DNA of 64,000 nucleotides, taken from assembly GCA_012932295.1 (NCBI GenBank), contig JAAONU010000009.1, positions 3,112,197 to 3,176,196 on the forward strand. The letters run 5' to 3'. Shown here in pieces: positions 1-11,841 of the stretch (positions within the stretch are counted from its first letter, which is position 1; every line of letters begins with the position of its first letter). The stretch comes from Cyclina sinensis (Eukaryota; Mollusca; Bivalvia; Venerida; Veneridae). Position numbers and translations under genes: made by a program. The notes beneath the pieces were generated by a model. The model did no database searches and was not told the origin of the DNA. It saw only the letters and a list, made by a program, of their open reading frames with translations.

Positions 1-69
1 GATATTTGTTTGATAACTAGATAATTAGTCCAAACATTAATATTTGTGATCTTTTTGGGTTAATACATC

Positions 70-71
<2 letters not shown>

Positions 72-108
<37 letters not shown>
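72..108. repeat. (TG)n microsatellite
   Basis: Uninterrupted TG dinucleotide tract of about 18 units. Length polymorphism is likely; no gene is associated. Confidence 0.95.
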
Positions 109-111
<3 letters not shown>

Positions 112-205
112 ATTCGCACACGTTATCCTTGGCTGATGCATCTCTTCTACCTTATAGTGAATAATTCTTGATTTTTATTGTATTTATTCATACCGAGTTC
201 TATAG

Positions 206-364
206 CTAGAAAAGACTTCAAGACTAACAACTGAGAAAAGTTTTATCGTGGATAGAAGAAGTTCTATCAACGGATACAAATTTGTCTACGGACCGAAGTG
301 CGTGTTCAGTCATACATTGAATGGCATATTTATCATGTGCATCCATTTAAATACGGTTATCTGA
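206..364 (+). other. Weak exon-like open stretch
   Basis: A pyrimidine-rich run ending in AG at 204-205 is followed by 52 open codons (beginning LEKTSRLTTEK) to a TGA at 362-364. Composition is less biased than the surrounding AT-rich DNA. No clear donor, start codon or family match was found, so it may be chance or a decayed terminal exon. Confidence 0.13.
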
Positions 365-550
365 AGAAGTAAGAGTGTTTAGTTTTATGAAGAAAGAAGG
401 AAGTAAATATAATATATATATATATATCCAGATGTTTTGAGAAAAAAATATTTAGACACGACATTATTCATTGTTTAAGGCATATATATTGTGCTTCATA
501 ATGTTCTAGAGACATTTTAAAATATCACTTCATATCAATTTATAGAGGAT

Positions 551-700
551 ATTCAAGTTTTTTCTATAAATATGGGATTTATTTTCATCAAGTGGTAGGA
601 AAATAAATATTTCATGAGTGGCGATAGCCACGAGTGAAATATGATAATTTTCATACCAGGGGATGAAAATAAATCAAGTATTTATAGTAAAAACTTGAAT
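551..700. mobile_element. 150-bp hairpin MITE-like palindrome
   Basis: Almost the whole 150 bp folds on itself. The outer arms (attcaagtttttt... and its complement ending ...aaacttgaat) continue inward through TTTATTTTCATC/GATGAAAATAAA, to a central stem ATTTCAtgaGTGGC-gata-GCCACgagTGAAAT. This shape is typical of foldback MITEs. No coding content. Target duplications were not resolved. Confidence 0.7.
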
Positions 701-2417
701 TTTCTGCTTATTATATACTTTTCTCATTTTTGACCTTAAGATATGAAAGAATTCCACGTTAATTTAGTGTATTGGCTGAATTTAGAAGAAAGTAGTTCGG
801 CAAGACACCAGTGAAAATACGGAAAATATGTTTCACTGCAGTGAAAAATAAATTTTTACAGTGAAAATACGGAAAATGAAAATACGCAATTTATTTCATC
901 AATATTTCTCAATATATCATTTATAAGTATATAATAAATGCATTTATTGTTAAAAGATAGGCCGTGAATTCCATTATCCCGTATCCTTAAGGACTTCAAT
1001 AACGGCTTCTGTAGACACAGCATAGCATGTCACAGCACAGTCCAGTCCATCTGGTCCAGTTCAGTCCAGCACAGCACAACATATACTTTATTGCATAAAA
1101 CGTAATACAAAGTTTATAGCAAATAGTCTATTTTTCCAGAGGGTATTAAATACTATAAATGTATCTTTTGTTTCACACTTCCTACCATCCTACCCACCTT
1201 ATACGTGCCTGCCGATCATATTGACCTATCTACCATCCCATCTACCTTTCTATCTACCTTTCATTCCATCTTATTGAGAATTAACTGTCTGGGCGATTTT
1301 CTCTGATCGTAAAATTGTCACAAACGGTTTCTATAAATTTGAGCAAACAAAAAAATATTATATTAAAATTTAAATGTATTTATTTACATAAGTTATAAAC
1401 TTGTTTATTGCGTTAAAGGAATTTTATGCAACATTAAGCAGAATAATGCTTTTAGCAGGGACGCTTTTCTGATTTATCTATAAAATCATCGTATAGATAG
1501 TTTTGATAAAATGACGAAAATATTTTAATTTTGGGCGTTTCACTACTCAACGCCCAAATACATACGCATATTGATTGAATTAAACTTTAAAGTGCCTTTT
1601 CTATGTCCGCAATGTGCGTATAAATTTGAATGAGTTTGATGTTTATCACAGGATTTATACCACAAAATGCTGAGCAATTTTATTTACTTGTATATAAAGT
1701 CAAATCATTACTGATTGTGTGAAATTTCAGAATCTGTTTATATTATTGTAAAAATGACGTCGTGGTTCTCCGTCTCTGATGTCATACAGGTTGGACAGAG
1801 GAAGAGGAAATGCAAACTCAATCTATAAAAGGCACAGTTAATAAAGCGGTGTATATTTCAAAATCTCAGTCTGGCAAGTGTGACTAAAATATGGAAAACA
1901 ACGTTGTGATAGCACTGGCGGCCATATTATTTGATGACTAAAACTTCTAAGCTATAAAGTGCAAGGACTACGTGCCTGTCAAAATTCATGCTGGTAATTC
2001 CTGTGGTTTCTGAAAAAAAATCCTCAAATTTTTTCAAATGGCTTTGACGGCTATTTATTGTCACGTGACCATCTGGACAGCTAACATTGAGGAGAGTTAT
2101 CAATATCTACCATCCTACAAAATTACAGATGTTCATCTTCAGCCGTTTAGACTTGTGTGTGCCAAGTATCTCGTCTGATAATAAGAATAAGACGAACAGA
2201 AAAAATACCAATAAAACAGAATCAATAAACAGAATAGTTTTATTGCTTCAAACTTGTTTCAGTTTCAAGCAAAAACAAGTTATATTACAACAGGAAACAT
2301 GTAAGATTTTTCAACGTGAGGTATTTCAAATTTAACAGCAAGATTTAAAAGGCTATATTTCTACTGTTTTTCTTTAATTTATTTTTCGGGTTTGGTGTTC
2401 ATGTCAAAAATCAAATA
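701..2417. other. No gene seen; low-complexity patches
   Basis: Holds short repeated phrases (gtgaaaatacggaaaat twice near 811-877 around a TTTCACTGCAGTGAAA palindrome), a CAGCACAG/CCAGT-rich patch near 1015-1080 and a CTACC/TATC patch near 1180-1265. The 82-codon open frame at 2087-2335 has no coding character that I can recognise. Confidence 0.5.
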
Positions 2418-3091
2418 TACTGTACGTGTATTTGAATTCGCGGAGGCAAATTTTCGCGGAAAGGTCCATTTCGGGGGTCTATACAAATATTCGCGCTATT
2501 TTGAATTCGCGGAGGTGACTGCCGAAAATCAAACATTCGCGTAGACCGCTCGGGTTAAAAAATAAGGGAAATTACTCTTACAAGATTTTAGAATGGTGTA
2601 AAAAACGGAAGAATGCAGACGATTTTACAAATCAAAATACAATGTATAGCGGTAGGAGTAGGTACTGGTTTTTACAAACAGCTTCAGTTCATTTTACATA
2701 TTAATTTTCACTGTAATCATCGTGGGAGTTCACAGTTATTTTCAATACCTGGTGTCAAACAATACGCTATTGTACGGAACAAAGACATTGTCTAGCGGAC
2801 AGATTATGGCAAACAAAAGAATGCCCGTTAACGTGCATGATTTTTCAAAGTTTTACACTGCACTGAATGAGACCTTAATCTTTTCACCTATCAGTAACGT
2901 TATACAGCATTTTCGTAAGTACTGAAAGTGTATATCACACTGATATACATTGTTCTATAGAAGCGCGAAAATATGACTATTTAAAAATTATAAGTGTAGA
3001 AATATTTGCGCTAAACATGAATTCGCGGATTGAATTTCACCGCGAAGATCGCGAAAATTTGAAGCCCGCGAATATTTATACACATACAGTA
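2418..3091. mobile_element. TIR element, Tc1/mariner-type MITE
   Basis: The left end TACTGTACGTGTATTTGAAT and the right end are imperfect inverted repeats (the right end read in reverse begins TACTGTATGTGTATAAATAT), both continuing into TTCGCGG. If the outer TA is the target duplication, the element runs CTGTA...TACAG. Subterminal GAATTCGCGGAGG occurs twice on the left (about 2433 and 2502) and GAATTCGCGG once on the right. The ends are CpG-rich in otherwise AT-rich DNA. The small open frames inside (2613-2925) look non-coding. A non-autonomous element is the best reading. Confidence 0.65.
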
Positions 3092-4186
3092 GACATATAC
3101 TGTATACAAACTTCATATCTGTAAAAGAAGTCACTGACCTATCCAAGCTATGATGTAATATTCTCTAGGTATTTTTATGAGAACTCAAACAGTTTCAATG
3201 AAGTCAATACTTTTTAATGACATTTTTTTTTGGTTATGCAGTAAAAAATGTCCAGTTTACCGTTTGGCGTATTGTGACGTACTTGATTGAAGGCTCACCG
3301 AAATCTGACGGGCATTTGAACAGCGGATACTAAATGTCAGATAAGTCCGCCTATGAGCTCACGTGGTAAAAATAATAATACTGACTCCTTGTCCCCAACC
3401 CCAACGTTTCTTCTTTTTTATTTCTTGTTTATTTCTTTTTCTCATCGCAAGTACGAGGCTCTTAAGAAAATTACATTCTGCAGTCAATAAATTTATGAAA
3501 CATAATCTTAAAAGATGTCTCCATTTTCACCTATATATTTAACATGACAGTCTCCTGAAATATTTCCTATACATGTAAAATAAAAATAAAAATAAAAAGA
3601 CAGGCCGGAGTCCAAATGGGCACTTCCACTTTTGCAATGCAATGAAAGCTTCCTTCTGTTGACGGACTCATAAGGCTGGGACTCTGCTTCCTGTTTCTTC
3701 CACATAACTCAGAAATCGAATGACGAAGCTTGTGGAGTATAATTTCCACATATGCATATTTCCAAATTTGATTGAAATGTGTATTAGGAATGGAAATGGA
3801 TCACAACATTTAGAACACAAGTTTCAAATGTGTAATTGGTGCATTTCACTTATTTCTGTAACATCGGAAGACGAAATCGTTGAATTCATCCATCGAATTT
3901 CTCTTTCCATTGACTGGACATCTTTCCAAACTGTTATCAACAAGTCCAAAATCCAATACACGGTCGAAGTTGTGATTCGTTCTTAGTCTCTGTGCTGTTG
4001 GCAAACTTGGAAGAAAGTTTTTGTGGGTTTCAACGTGTAAGTAGATAAGAACGCTACGTTGAAAGTTGTCTGAATCTATGAAAATATATGTTTATTTTTT
4101 TTAGTTTGAAACGAAACGAAAAGCTCTTCTAATATACAACTGGTTTAACTATAATGCTTTGAATTAAAAAGGAAAGTAACAAGAGG
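3092..4186. other. No gene seen; possible decayed repeat
   Basis: Open frames on both strands at 3508-3749 (minus) and 3720-3986 (plus) overlap each other and lack start context, splice signals or family resemblance. The stretch 3560-3960 may be a decayed interspersed repeat. Otherwise nothing supported. Confidence 0.35.
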
Positions 4187-4830
4187 GCCTTTAGTTGATG
4201 ATCCAAGCAAAATGCATGACTATTACGCAGATTTTTTAGTTTTTCTGTACAAGTTTATATGAAGCAAGAAGATTTTTATTTGTCCGTATATATGCCTATT
4301 CGGACCGTCCCTGAACCAAATAAACCAAATTCTTCTCTAAATAATTCTATGTAATGACTAGGCCCGGCCAAATTTTAACCATATGGCCATAATTTAAACA
4401 AATTTAGTATTGGTTCGGTAGTTCCTATTACATACCAAATAACTTAACTGTAGACCTTGTGGTTACTGACAACAACAACAAAAAAACAACACTTTTTGGT
4501 ATATAAGTCTATGAAATATATATAAGTGTACGGCTAATTTAAACTCGGATGTCATAATTTGAACAAAATTGATAGACCTTCTATAACAATTCTACATACC
4601 AAATACCAAAATACCAAAGCTCTTGCCCTTGCAATTTCGGAAATTAAAAGATTTGTAAAGTTGTCACGTTTAAAGTCTATATTTAGCTCCTGTCACCCAA
4701 ATGGACTGACACCATTTGAATAACCTATATAGAGATTTATGCAAGAAAGATCGTACACAATTTTTAACAAATTTGGCAAAGTGGTTTCAAAGGAGATGTC
4801 CTTTGAAAGAACGTGCTTAAGTCAGCGTAT
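4187..4830 (+). repeat. Degenerate bivalve-type interspersed repeat
   Basis: Begins with aacaagagggcc and contains about three diverged monomers of roughly 150 bp. Shared phrases are ccataatttaaacaaattt / cataatttgaacaaaattga, then tacataccaaat, then ctcttgccctt. The same phrases recur in the array at 50830-52160, so the two belong to one repeat family. No coding. Confidence 0.55.
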
Positions 4831-6016
4831 AAAACTCATTTATTAAAACAAAGATAAGCCCTGTTCCCTGATTCTTCTATATATATTTCCATGTTAAATA
4901 ATGAAACATTTATAAAAATCTATTCTAACCATTTTATATGAATTAACAATTGGAAACTAGTACATAGTCCCGTTTTTCATATCACGTGAATCAACTGTAG
5001 AGATTATGACGGATTTTCCTTTCGCTAATATTGAATATAGTCCTAACTTTTCCATAAACTTGCTATTGTACAATATGGAATGGGGGCTCTGTGCTAGTTT
5101 CCGTGCCTTTAAAACAGAGCTTAATATAAGAAAAAATGAAAACCCTTTCGAATTTACGCAGTGAGAATAAAGAGGGATTTCCTATTATTGCTGTTATTGT
5201 AAAGTCAAAAAATAATGGTAGGGAAAGATATTTAAACCTTTCGGGAAAGTTAATTTACATGTTATTTTGATAAATTTAAACAGAAGATTTTCTCGTTGGT
5301 GTTTACTGGCACTAAAAAATCTATCAAATAGTGGAGGTCCCCAAGGCCTTTCCGAAATAAATACCTGAATTAACTAATTTTTGTGCCGCCTCCAGTTCGT
5401 CATCACACCTGTCATGCATGTTTTGCAACAAAAGAACTCTTGGATAATTCTTTATGCAGTCTTCCTTCGATTCAACATGTTGTACGTAAATACAACTATG
5501 AACACGTCCCCTGAATTAAAAGCTGAATTCTTCCGTTGATTTTGTAGAATATGGGTCTAGTAAGTAAACTTTCTGAAATGAAATAGTGAAGAAATTTAAT
5601 AATGATTCTGTATCAAACCAATCAATATTTATATCAACTACTTCCCATATTCAAATCAGTTTGTTCCGGTAACAAAATGGAAGCATGTATTTTGGACACA
5701 TTCATTCGCACAATAAGCAGAAGGTTTTGTTTGCTTCCTGATGATATATATCACTTCAAGACAAGATCTATTTAATATCCAGTGAAAGCGAACACCTATT
5801 ACCTATTTCATGCTTAGAAGAAGTCTAAGGCGGTAAATGGAGTTCAAGGTAACCCGCCATTTTAAATGGAGTTATCAATGAGAGAATTTTCAGAACTGTT
5901 TGTGCGTTACGGTATTTATATTTTGATTGAAAAAATGATTCAGTTTTTCGACTTATGACATTTATTTTTTTTCTTTCCAGCAAATTTATTGTTACACCAA
6001 TCGTTTCTGTTTTATA
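4831..6016. other. No gene seen
   Basis: AT-rich unique sequence up to the target duplication of the hAT-like element. No open frame, RNA gene or repeat that I can support. Confidence 0.5.
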
Positions 6017-6024
6017 GATATTTT

Positions 6025-6368
6025 TAGGGATGTCAACGACTACCTAAATCGGTATCCGGATATCCGTATAGACTATTCGGATACTATCCGGATACTCGTT
6101 TAAAATCGACGACTATACGACCTCAATGTTCCAATTCCTATGCCAAACATTACATTTGACGTCTGTTTTAGATCTTGTTCCGGTAATCCTATTACATGTG
6201 TTATGACAGTTTTACAAAAATAATAACTGTCATTACGTGTAAATAAAGTTAATAAAACAAAGACATGTTGTTTACTGTTTTTATTTTCCTCGTGTCTCTT
6301 GAAGTATATTTTCCCGCCAATACGCACGTGCGTTAAGTCTAAGTGTCTAACGAAAACAATTACCGTCC

Positions 6369-6401
<33 letters not shown>

Positions 6402-7186
6402 GCATGGTCTGTCTTTGTTAAAAAAAACTATGTAATTTAAAAAAATCATTTAAAATCACCGTAGATCAAAACGCTGTTTTATTTGTATCCTCAAGTCTAT
6501 GTCACATTATCGTTTTTGTATACCGGAACATGTATTTATGCAGCTTACGTGACTATGTGAGCGCCAACAAAATAACAAAAAAAGCAATGATTTCAAATGT
6601 GTCAGAAGTTTTAAATGGGTTCAATATTTTTGAATGCTTTAGCAAAGAATGATTGTTTGACATATTAAAATTAGCAAATCGTTGATTGGATACATCATTT
6701 AAGTAATCACATTTTGATAAGACATTCTTTTGTTAGTCTTGCGTTAAAACTATCACAGACTCATTTGCGGATGTTACCATGAAACCCTTAACTGGCATGT
6801 TTGACACTGCTAATTGATTGACAAAGGGGTAAGATACTCTAGTACAGGTTATATAAACACCATGGATTAAAGCAATTGCTACACAATGGGATGTCGCGTT
6901 AGGTCCCAGCAGTTTGCAAGACGAATAAACACATTAATGGCGTGCGACAGATAGACGCTTCATCAATAAACCAATCAAGGGATATGCCGCCGGCGGTAAA
7001 TAGACGCGATTATGTTTAGCGTTATGAAATTGCAAAATTTATTTTGGCTGTGTTTGAACTTCATATCAAAGTTAAATTTCACCTTTTTTTTCATTTTGTA
7101 TACGAATATTCGGATACCAAATTTGTATCCGGATACCAACATAGTATCCGGATATCCGAGTACTCGGATACTCGTTGACATTCCTA
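6025..7186. mobile_element. Non-autonomous hAT-like transposon
   Basis: Terminal inverted repeats TAGGGATGTCAACGA (left) and TAGGAATGTCAACGA (right, read in reverse) differ at one of 15 positions. They are flanked by a perfect 8-bp direct repeat GATATTTT at 6017-6024 and 7187-7194, the target-site length expected of hAT elements. Subterminal blocks are rich in overlapping ATCCGGATA motifs on both ends. The 1162-bp interior has a 31-nt T tract (6370-6400) and no transposase, so movement would have needed a transposase in trans. Confidence 0.85.
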
Positions 7187-7289
7187 GATATTTTGCTTAA
7201 ACCATAACCAGCCTAATAGTATTAGTTCTTAAACACAATTCCTATTGAAAGACAAAACGTATCCGCAGTGCAGGAGAGTATCATTCCAC

Positions 7290-8290
7290 TTCTCCTGAGG
7301 GAGTGCCTCATTTTCCTCCTCCTCCTCCTCAGGAAGAACTTCATTTTTTTCCTTGAATGTCTCCACTGCTTAAATGAGGGAGCTCCTCTTCCTCCACTTT
7401 GGGGTGTACCTCCTCTTCCGTCTCAAAGAGTGTCTCCTTCTCAGATAGTGCCTCCTCATCAGGAAGTTCTTCTCCTCAGTGAGTGCTTCCACCTCCTCAA
7501 GAGATGCATCCTCCGCCTCATAGAGAACCTCCCACTGGAATGTCCTTCTCCTCAAACTCTGAGAGTTCTGCCTCATCTACCCCAAGTCGTACCTTCTCCG
7601 CCTCAGAAAAAGCCTTACCCTCTCTTCAGGAGTGTATCTTCCACCGCAGGAAGGGATTGCCTCCTCCATCTCAGAGTGTGTTTCATCCTCCTCGTGGACT
7701 GTCTCCTCCTCTGCGTCGTGGAATGTCTCCTCCTCCGTCGCAGGGAGCGCTTTCTCCTACGCCTAAGAAAGTGCCTCATCCTCTTCTTCACGGGGTGTGT
7801 CTTCCACCGCAGGAAGGGATTGCCGCTTCCTTCTCGGAGTGTGTTTTCTCCTCCTCGTGAAATATCTCCTCTTCCACCTCAAGGAGTGCCTTTTCTGCCG
7901 CTTCAGAAAGTGCCTCTTCCTCCTCTTCAGGGAGTTATCTTCCGCTGCAGGAAAAAACTGTCTCCTTCTCAGAGTATGCTTCCTCCTCCTCATGGATTGT
8001 CCCCTATTCCGCTTAAGGGAGTGCCTCCTCCTCCGCCCCAGAAAGTGCATCTTCCTCCTCTTCAGCTATAAATCTTCCGCCGCAGGAAGGGATTGGATAT
8101 TCCTTCTCAGAGTGTGCTTCTTCCTCCTTATGGATTGTCTCTTCCTCCGCTTCAGGGGAGTTCCTTTTCCTCCGCCTCAGAAAATGCCCCTTCCTCCTCT
8201 TCAGGGAGTGTATCTTTCGTCTTAGGAAGAAATTGCCTCCTCCTTCTCAAAGTGTGCATCCTATTTCTCCTACATAGAGAGTGCCTCCTT
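7290..8290 (-). repeat. Degenerate Glu-rich coding-pattern minisatellite
   Basis: Strongly strand-biased (CT-rich on plus). Nested periods: short CTCCTC-type subunits inside a roughly 145-155 bp unit marked by ccgcaggaagggattg-like blocks near 7640, 7798, 7941, 8082 and 8220. Read on the minus strand, successive units give similar acidic peptide blocks (EEEALSEAEE, ETIHEEEE, AHSEKE, IPSCGGR), but single-base shifts and stops break the frame repeatedly. This suggests either a dead repetitive Glu-rich coding exon or a minisatellite of 12-codon-like subunits. The Leu/Pro-rich plus-strand frames at 7268-8225 are shadows of this composition. Confidence 0.5.
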
Positions 8291-8470
8291 TCATAGGGCC
8301 GTCCCCTTTCTTTTATTTCGCCTGCCTGGCACTATCAAATCTATATTGCAGTAAACTGAGATAAAGTTTGTAACATTCAAGCGCAACTTGATACCTGTAA
8401 AAACTGGTTTAAAAAATATACTACCGGGATTAACGTTAATCTGTGTTTATGTTTACTTGTGTTTTAAATA

Positions 8471-9420
8471 TACTCAGCCAAAATAAAAAAGTACCCATCG
8501 TACATTTCTATCTAGGTACTTAGAATTATTGTAAATTCTAATTATTTCATCTATCTGTGATAAAGAATCATTCTTTGCCGACGTGCTTTGAAAATTTGAT
8601 AATTCTTTCATTGAAAAATCGAGTGATATCACATGGGGGTCAATTTCCGAAATCACACTTAATTTTGTAAGACACAACTGCATTACATGACTGGTTTAAA
8701 TTGATTTGGGAGGTATCAACCAACAAAAAGAGACTGAATATTCAATGAAATGTGTCAGTATCGCATGTGTCCACCATTTTGTGCAATGCACGTTGTTATA
8801 CGGCGGAGCATGCTGTTGACCTTACGCTGTATAAACGGCGCAGGTAAATTGGGCCGGTCGACTCAGCTTGTAAGGCCGCTGCAAAGTCATTAACAGTGTG
8901 TATTGCATGATTTATACGAACACGGTGCCCTAAATCGTCCCAAATGTGTTCAATGGGATTAAGGTCGGGACTTTACGCAGGCCAGTCCAAAATTATTATT
9001 CGCCAAAAACTGCCTGATTATTGCGGCTGTATGTGGACGGGCATCGTCGTACATAAAGGTGATATTTGGACCATGTAACTGAATGAAAGGAAGAGCTTCC
9101 ACATCAAGAACCTCACTTATGTAAGTCTGAGCATTAATGTTACCATTAATAACGATTAAGTGAGTCTTGCTACCTCCCATTATCCCACCCCACACTAAGA
9201 CTGAACCACCTCCGAAACGGTCCCGCTCAATGACGCACGCATCGGCATAACGGATAAACTCGTTCACGTCCGTCGGCATGGCTAAGGTAAAACCGAATTT
9301 CGTCGGAACACAAAATCAAATCCCAATCGGCACGTCGGAAGCGCAGGTGACGGCGGCACCAATCCAGCCTTGCATTGAATATATTGAGGGATCACTAAGC
9401 GCATTTCTTTCCATACTTTA
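8471..9420 (-). pseudogene. Tc1-like transposase fossil (DDE_3)
   Basis: Minus-strand translation shows the Tc1-family catalytic core in order. ADWDLILCSDEIRFYLSHAD near 9270-9345 carries the first Asp. RFGGGSVLVWGGIM near 9170-9220 follows, then GPNITFMYDDARPHTA with the second Asp near 9030-9075. SPDLNPIEHIWDDLG with the Glu lies near 8925-8970. It is dead: frames shift at about 9255 and again near 8990, and a TAA stands where family members have Arg in ARSPDLNPIEH. The N-terminal helix-turn-helix region is not found, so the 5' end is lost. A likely terminal repeat, TA then CTCAGCCAAAATAAAAAAGT, lies at 8471. Tc1 transposases cut and paste at TA dinucleotides. Confidence 0.85.
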
Positions 9421-9535
9421 CATAAATGATAAATGATGCAAGTGTTTCTTTTTGAATGAAACATTCTTCATTTCACCATAAAATTCGCTATTTGTTCTTA
9501 ATTTCACAAATACAGTTCACAAATATGCTCGATAG

Positions 9536-9735
9536 AAAAGGCAAAATGAAAAACAGATTTTGCGTTCTTCTAAATATTGGCATACCAAGCAATGATCTTC
9601 AATGTCAGTGTTGTATTACTTTCTATATTTTATTGAGGGTATGGTATTATGACATAAAATGGTTACTTTAGTGTTTTCCTGAAAACGCATATTATGTAAT
9701 ACCTTCCATTTTTACATTGCAAATGGCCGCCGAAA
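9536..9735 (+). repeat. Dispersed direct repeat, copy 1
   Basis: About 200 bp (aaaatgaaaaacagattttg through ttccatttttacattgcaaa) recurs at 11842-12036 in the same orientation with roughly three quarters identity by eye. No coding capacity is shared. Origin unknown; possibly a non-autonomous element. Confidence 0.7.
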
Positions 9736-10445
9736 AATCGTTCAAAAACACTCTCTCTAAAAACATGAAATGATTGAATTATGTTGTTGAACTTTTATTC
9801 AAAGCAAACAGTTAACTATATCTAACGCGATATTAGAAAAATTAAAGGTGACCTCGAAAAACTGTTTGAGAAAAATCCCTTATAGGCGATCCAGTTGAAG
9901 CAATAAAAATGTATCTTACGGAAAGAACTTTAAGGTTAGACGCTATATACATCGAAAAGACACACAAATATACTGGTACCATGATACTATATTCACCACT
10001 ATTGTTAATGTTTTATGATTTGTTTGTTTCATTTTTCATGTAACGTGATGTCCTATGGTTTCCATACACTTTCATTAAGCAATGTCTAAATGTAGATGTT
10101 GGCAGCTTTGCATCCCTGAATCAAATGAAAATGTTGTAAATAAACAATAAAACTATTATTTAATATGAATTCAGCTGAAACCCGCTTTGATAATATGCGT
10201 CTTTAAATATAAACGACTTTTGCAGCTATGTTTCCCCCCTTACATGTTGCATAACCAGTTTAGATAAAATGTATGTTCTATGTAAATGGTAAAAGAAATA
10301 AAATGTTTGAACAATAATGGTTCAATATTAACTTATGATTACGGCTCGTCTTTTTTTTCAAATCAAATATCTAATGTCGGTCCAAAATGAGTGTTTCACA
10401 TTTGGAATATTTTTCATAATACATTTTAGTTTTTGAGTATTACAG
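9736..10445. other. No gene seen
   Basis: AT-rich unique sequence without supported features. Confidence 0.45.
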
Positions 10446-10570
10446 ATGTAGAAATACAGATCGCGTTGACTGTTACACATACAATTCGGGATGATTTGGA
10501 TGTTATCCATTCAATAAAGACAAACATTAAGTATAGAGACGGCAAGAAACTTCTGAGTTACTTTCAGTAA
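10446..10570 (+). CDS. Possible terminal exon, unrecognised
   Basis: A pyrimidine-containing run ends in ttacag at 10440-10445. It is followed by an open frame of 40 full codons with balanced composition (segments IALTVTHTIRDDLDVIHS and YRDGKKLLSYFQ) ending in TAA at 10568-10570. No upstream partner exon was found, and 40 open codons are not decisive. Low-confidence exon call. Confidence 0.2.
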
Positions 10571-10904
10571 CCGAAATAATTCATTTACAATTTTAATGAA
10601 AATGATGAAACAATACTTCCTGTTATGATAAACTAAGATGTTTTTTTTTTCTTATGTTTGATGGATTCCTTACTGCTGAAATAAAGCGTCAAGAAATCTG
10701 AATGGGGTCTTCACATTTGAACGGTCGTGTTATTGGGACATGTTTTAGTGTCACTTTCATGTGCATTTTATCGTTAGAATTCTTGTTCGTTTTGTAAAAC
10801 CATTTAAATGAATGGTAGAGAATAAGTTTACAAAATAAACATAAATTTAGTGATTAAATAGTCATTATATATCGAGTAAAAATCTTGATGTATATGAAAC
10901 ATAC

Positions 10905-11061
10905 CTTCCTGCAACAACAAAAGACTTTAGCGATGATCCAGTGCCAAAAGATACGTAAATAGTTCCAAGAGATCTGTACATATATGCAAGTGATTCGTAC
11001 ACACTGAGAAATTCTCCTGCATAAACCGCCCATTCCAACAAAGCAAGATTTCTGAAACCTT
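10905..11061 (-). CDS. Internal exon of an unrecognised gene
   Basis: Read on minus, a T-rich tract ending attcatttttag gives the acceptor (AG at 11062-11063) and GGAAG|GTATGT gives the donor at 10905. One of three frames reads through with natural-looking protein: GFRNLALLEWAVYAGEFL, then SVYESLAYMYRSLG, then TIYVSFGTGSSLKSFVVAG. The exon starts with two bases of a split codon, which exactly complements the single base left by the candidate exon at 11386-11471. I do not recognise the family; YVSFGTGSS is loosely reminiscent of glycosyltransferases, but that is not enough to name it. Confidence 0.45.
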
Positions 11062-11385
11062 CTAAAAATGAATAAAAATAATTAAGATACAGGTTTTTCT
11101 CTGCGAAAATACAAGAAATTAAGAAGTGAAATTAAATTAGAATTATATCATACATAAACACTAGCCCAACAAATTGTGCGCCAGGGCTCTTTATTATATA
11201 GACGATGGTCGCCCTTATGTAATATCAGTTTGTAAATCGGTCGGTCTTGCAGTCGAAATATTGCGACTAACATAAACACATATTGCATATTCAACGCCAC
11301 ACTTAAATAAAATTAAATATGTACCTGTAAAGAATACTGTTAATATAATAAACTTAAGTTTACAATACGGACTTTATCGTACTAC

Positions 11386-11471
11386 CTTCTATCAGAAACG
11401 CCTCATACATTTTGTTCAGATTTGATTCGTTGCCGTGTGCGTTAGAGGAAACCGGAGACAGATATTGTTGA
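11386..11471 (-). CDS. Candidate exon upstream of 10905-11061
   Basis: Minus-strand open stretch of 28 full codons (SPVSSNAHGNESNLNKM then YEAFLIE) ending at a donor GATAGAAG|GTAGTA. Its last base plus the first two of the next exon make GAA (Glu), giving a continuous ...EAFLIEEGFRNLAL... across a 324-bp intron. The acceptor (AG at 11472-11473) is only moderately pyrimidine-rich. The internal ATG (MYEAF) could instead make this a first coding exon. Confidence 0.35.
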
Positions 11472-11631
11472 CTTTGAAGTTACGGAAGTCTGTGTGTACC
11501 ATAAGGATAAAAATGAAAATAAAATAATATTCAAGGCAACAGTAAGATGTTTCAAACGGCGAAAACTCATACACAAGTTTTTCGATGAAGCGCTAGCGTT
11601 TCAGTTCTAATACTTGAATTTAGACGTACAG

Positions 11632-11772
11632 TTAAATCTTTTTCATTTTTTCGGCATGTTTCAAGTATTCCGCTTTAATTTCTGACAGTTTGGAAATAAA
11701 GTCGAAATTAACATGAACATAGCTGAACAATTTGGACGATATCATTTTATTAAACAAGTAAGACACGATCAT
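11632..11772 (-). CDS. Short ORF with amphipathic C-terminus
   Basis: Encodes 46 residues, ending in KLSEIKAEYLKHAEKMKKI before a TAA at 11632-11634, with a Lys/Glu heptad-like pattern suggesting a helix. It lies on the same strand just upstream of the two exon candidates at 10905-11471. The stop precedes any good donor, so it cannot be joined to them directly. It could be a separate small ORF or chance. Confidence 0.2.
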   Translation of the reverse strand: MIVSYLFNKMISSKLFSYVHVNFDFISKLSEIKAEYLKHAEKMKKI

Positions 11773-11841
11773 TTGTTGGGGTATTGACTTTGTAGACCAG
11801 TTACTATTTTGATGTTAGAAAGGAAGTCATTTTTCCATAAA

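Noticed and set aside
7268..8225. Long Leu/Pro-rich plus-strand open frames, up to 267 codons
   Set aside because: They are composition shadows of the CT-rich minisatellite; the better coding pattern is on the opposite strand and it is broken.
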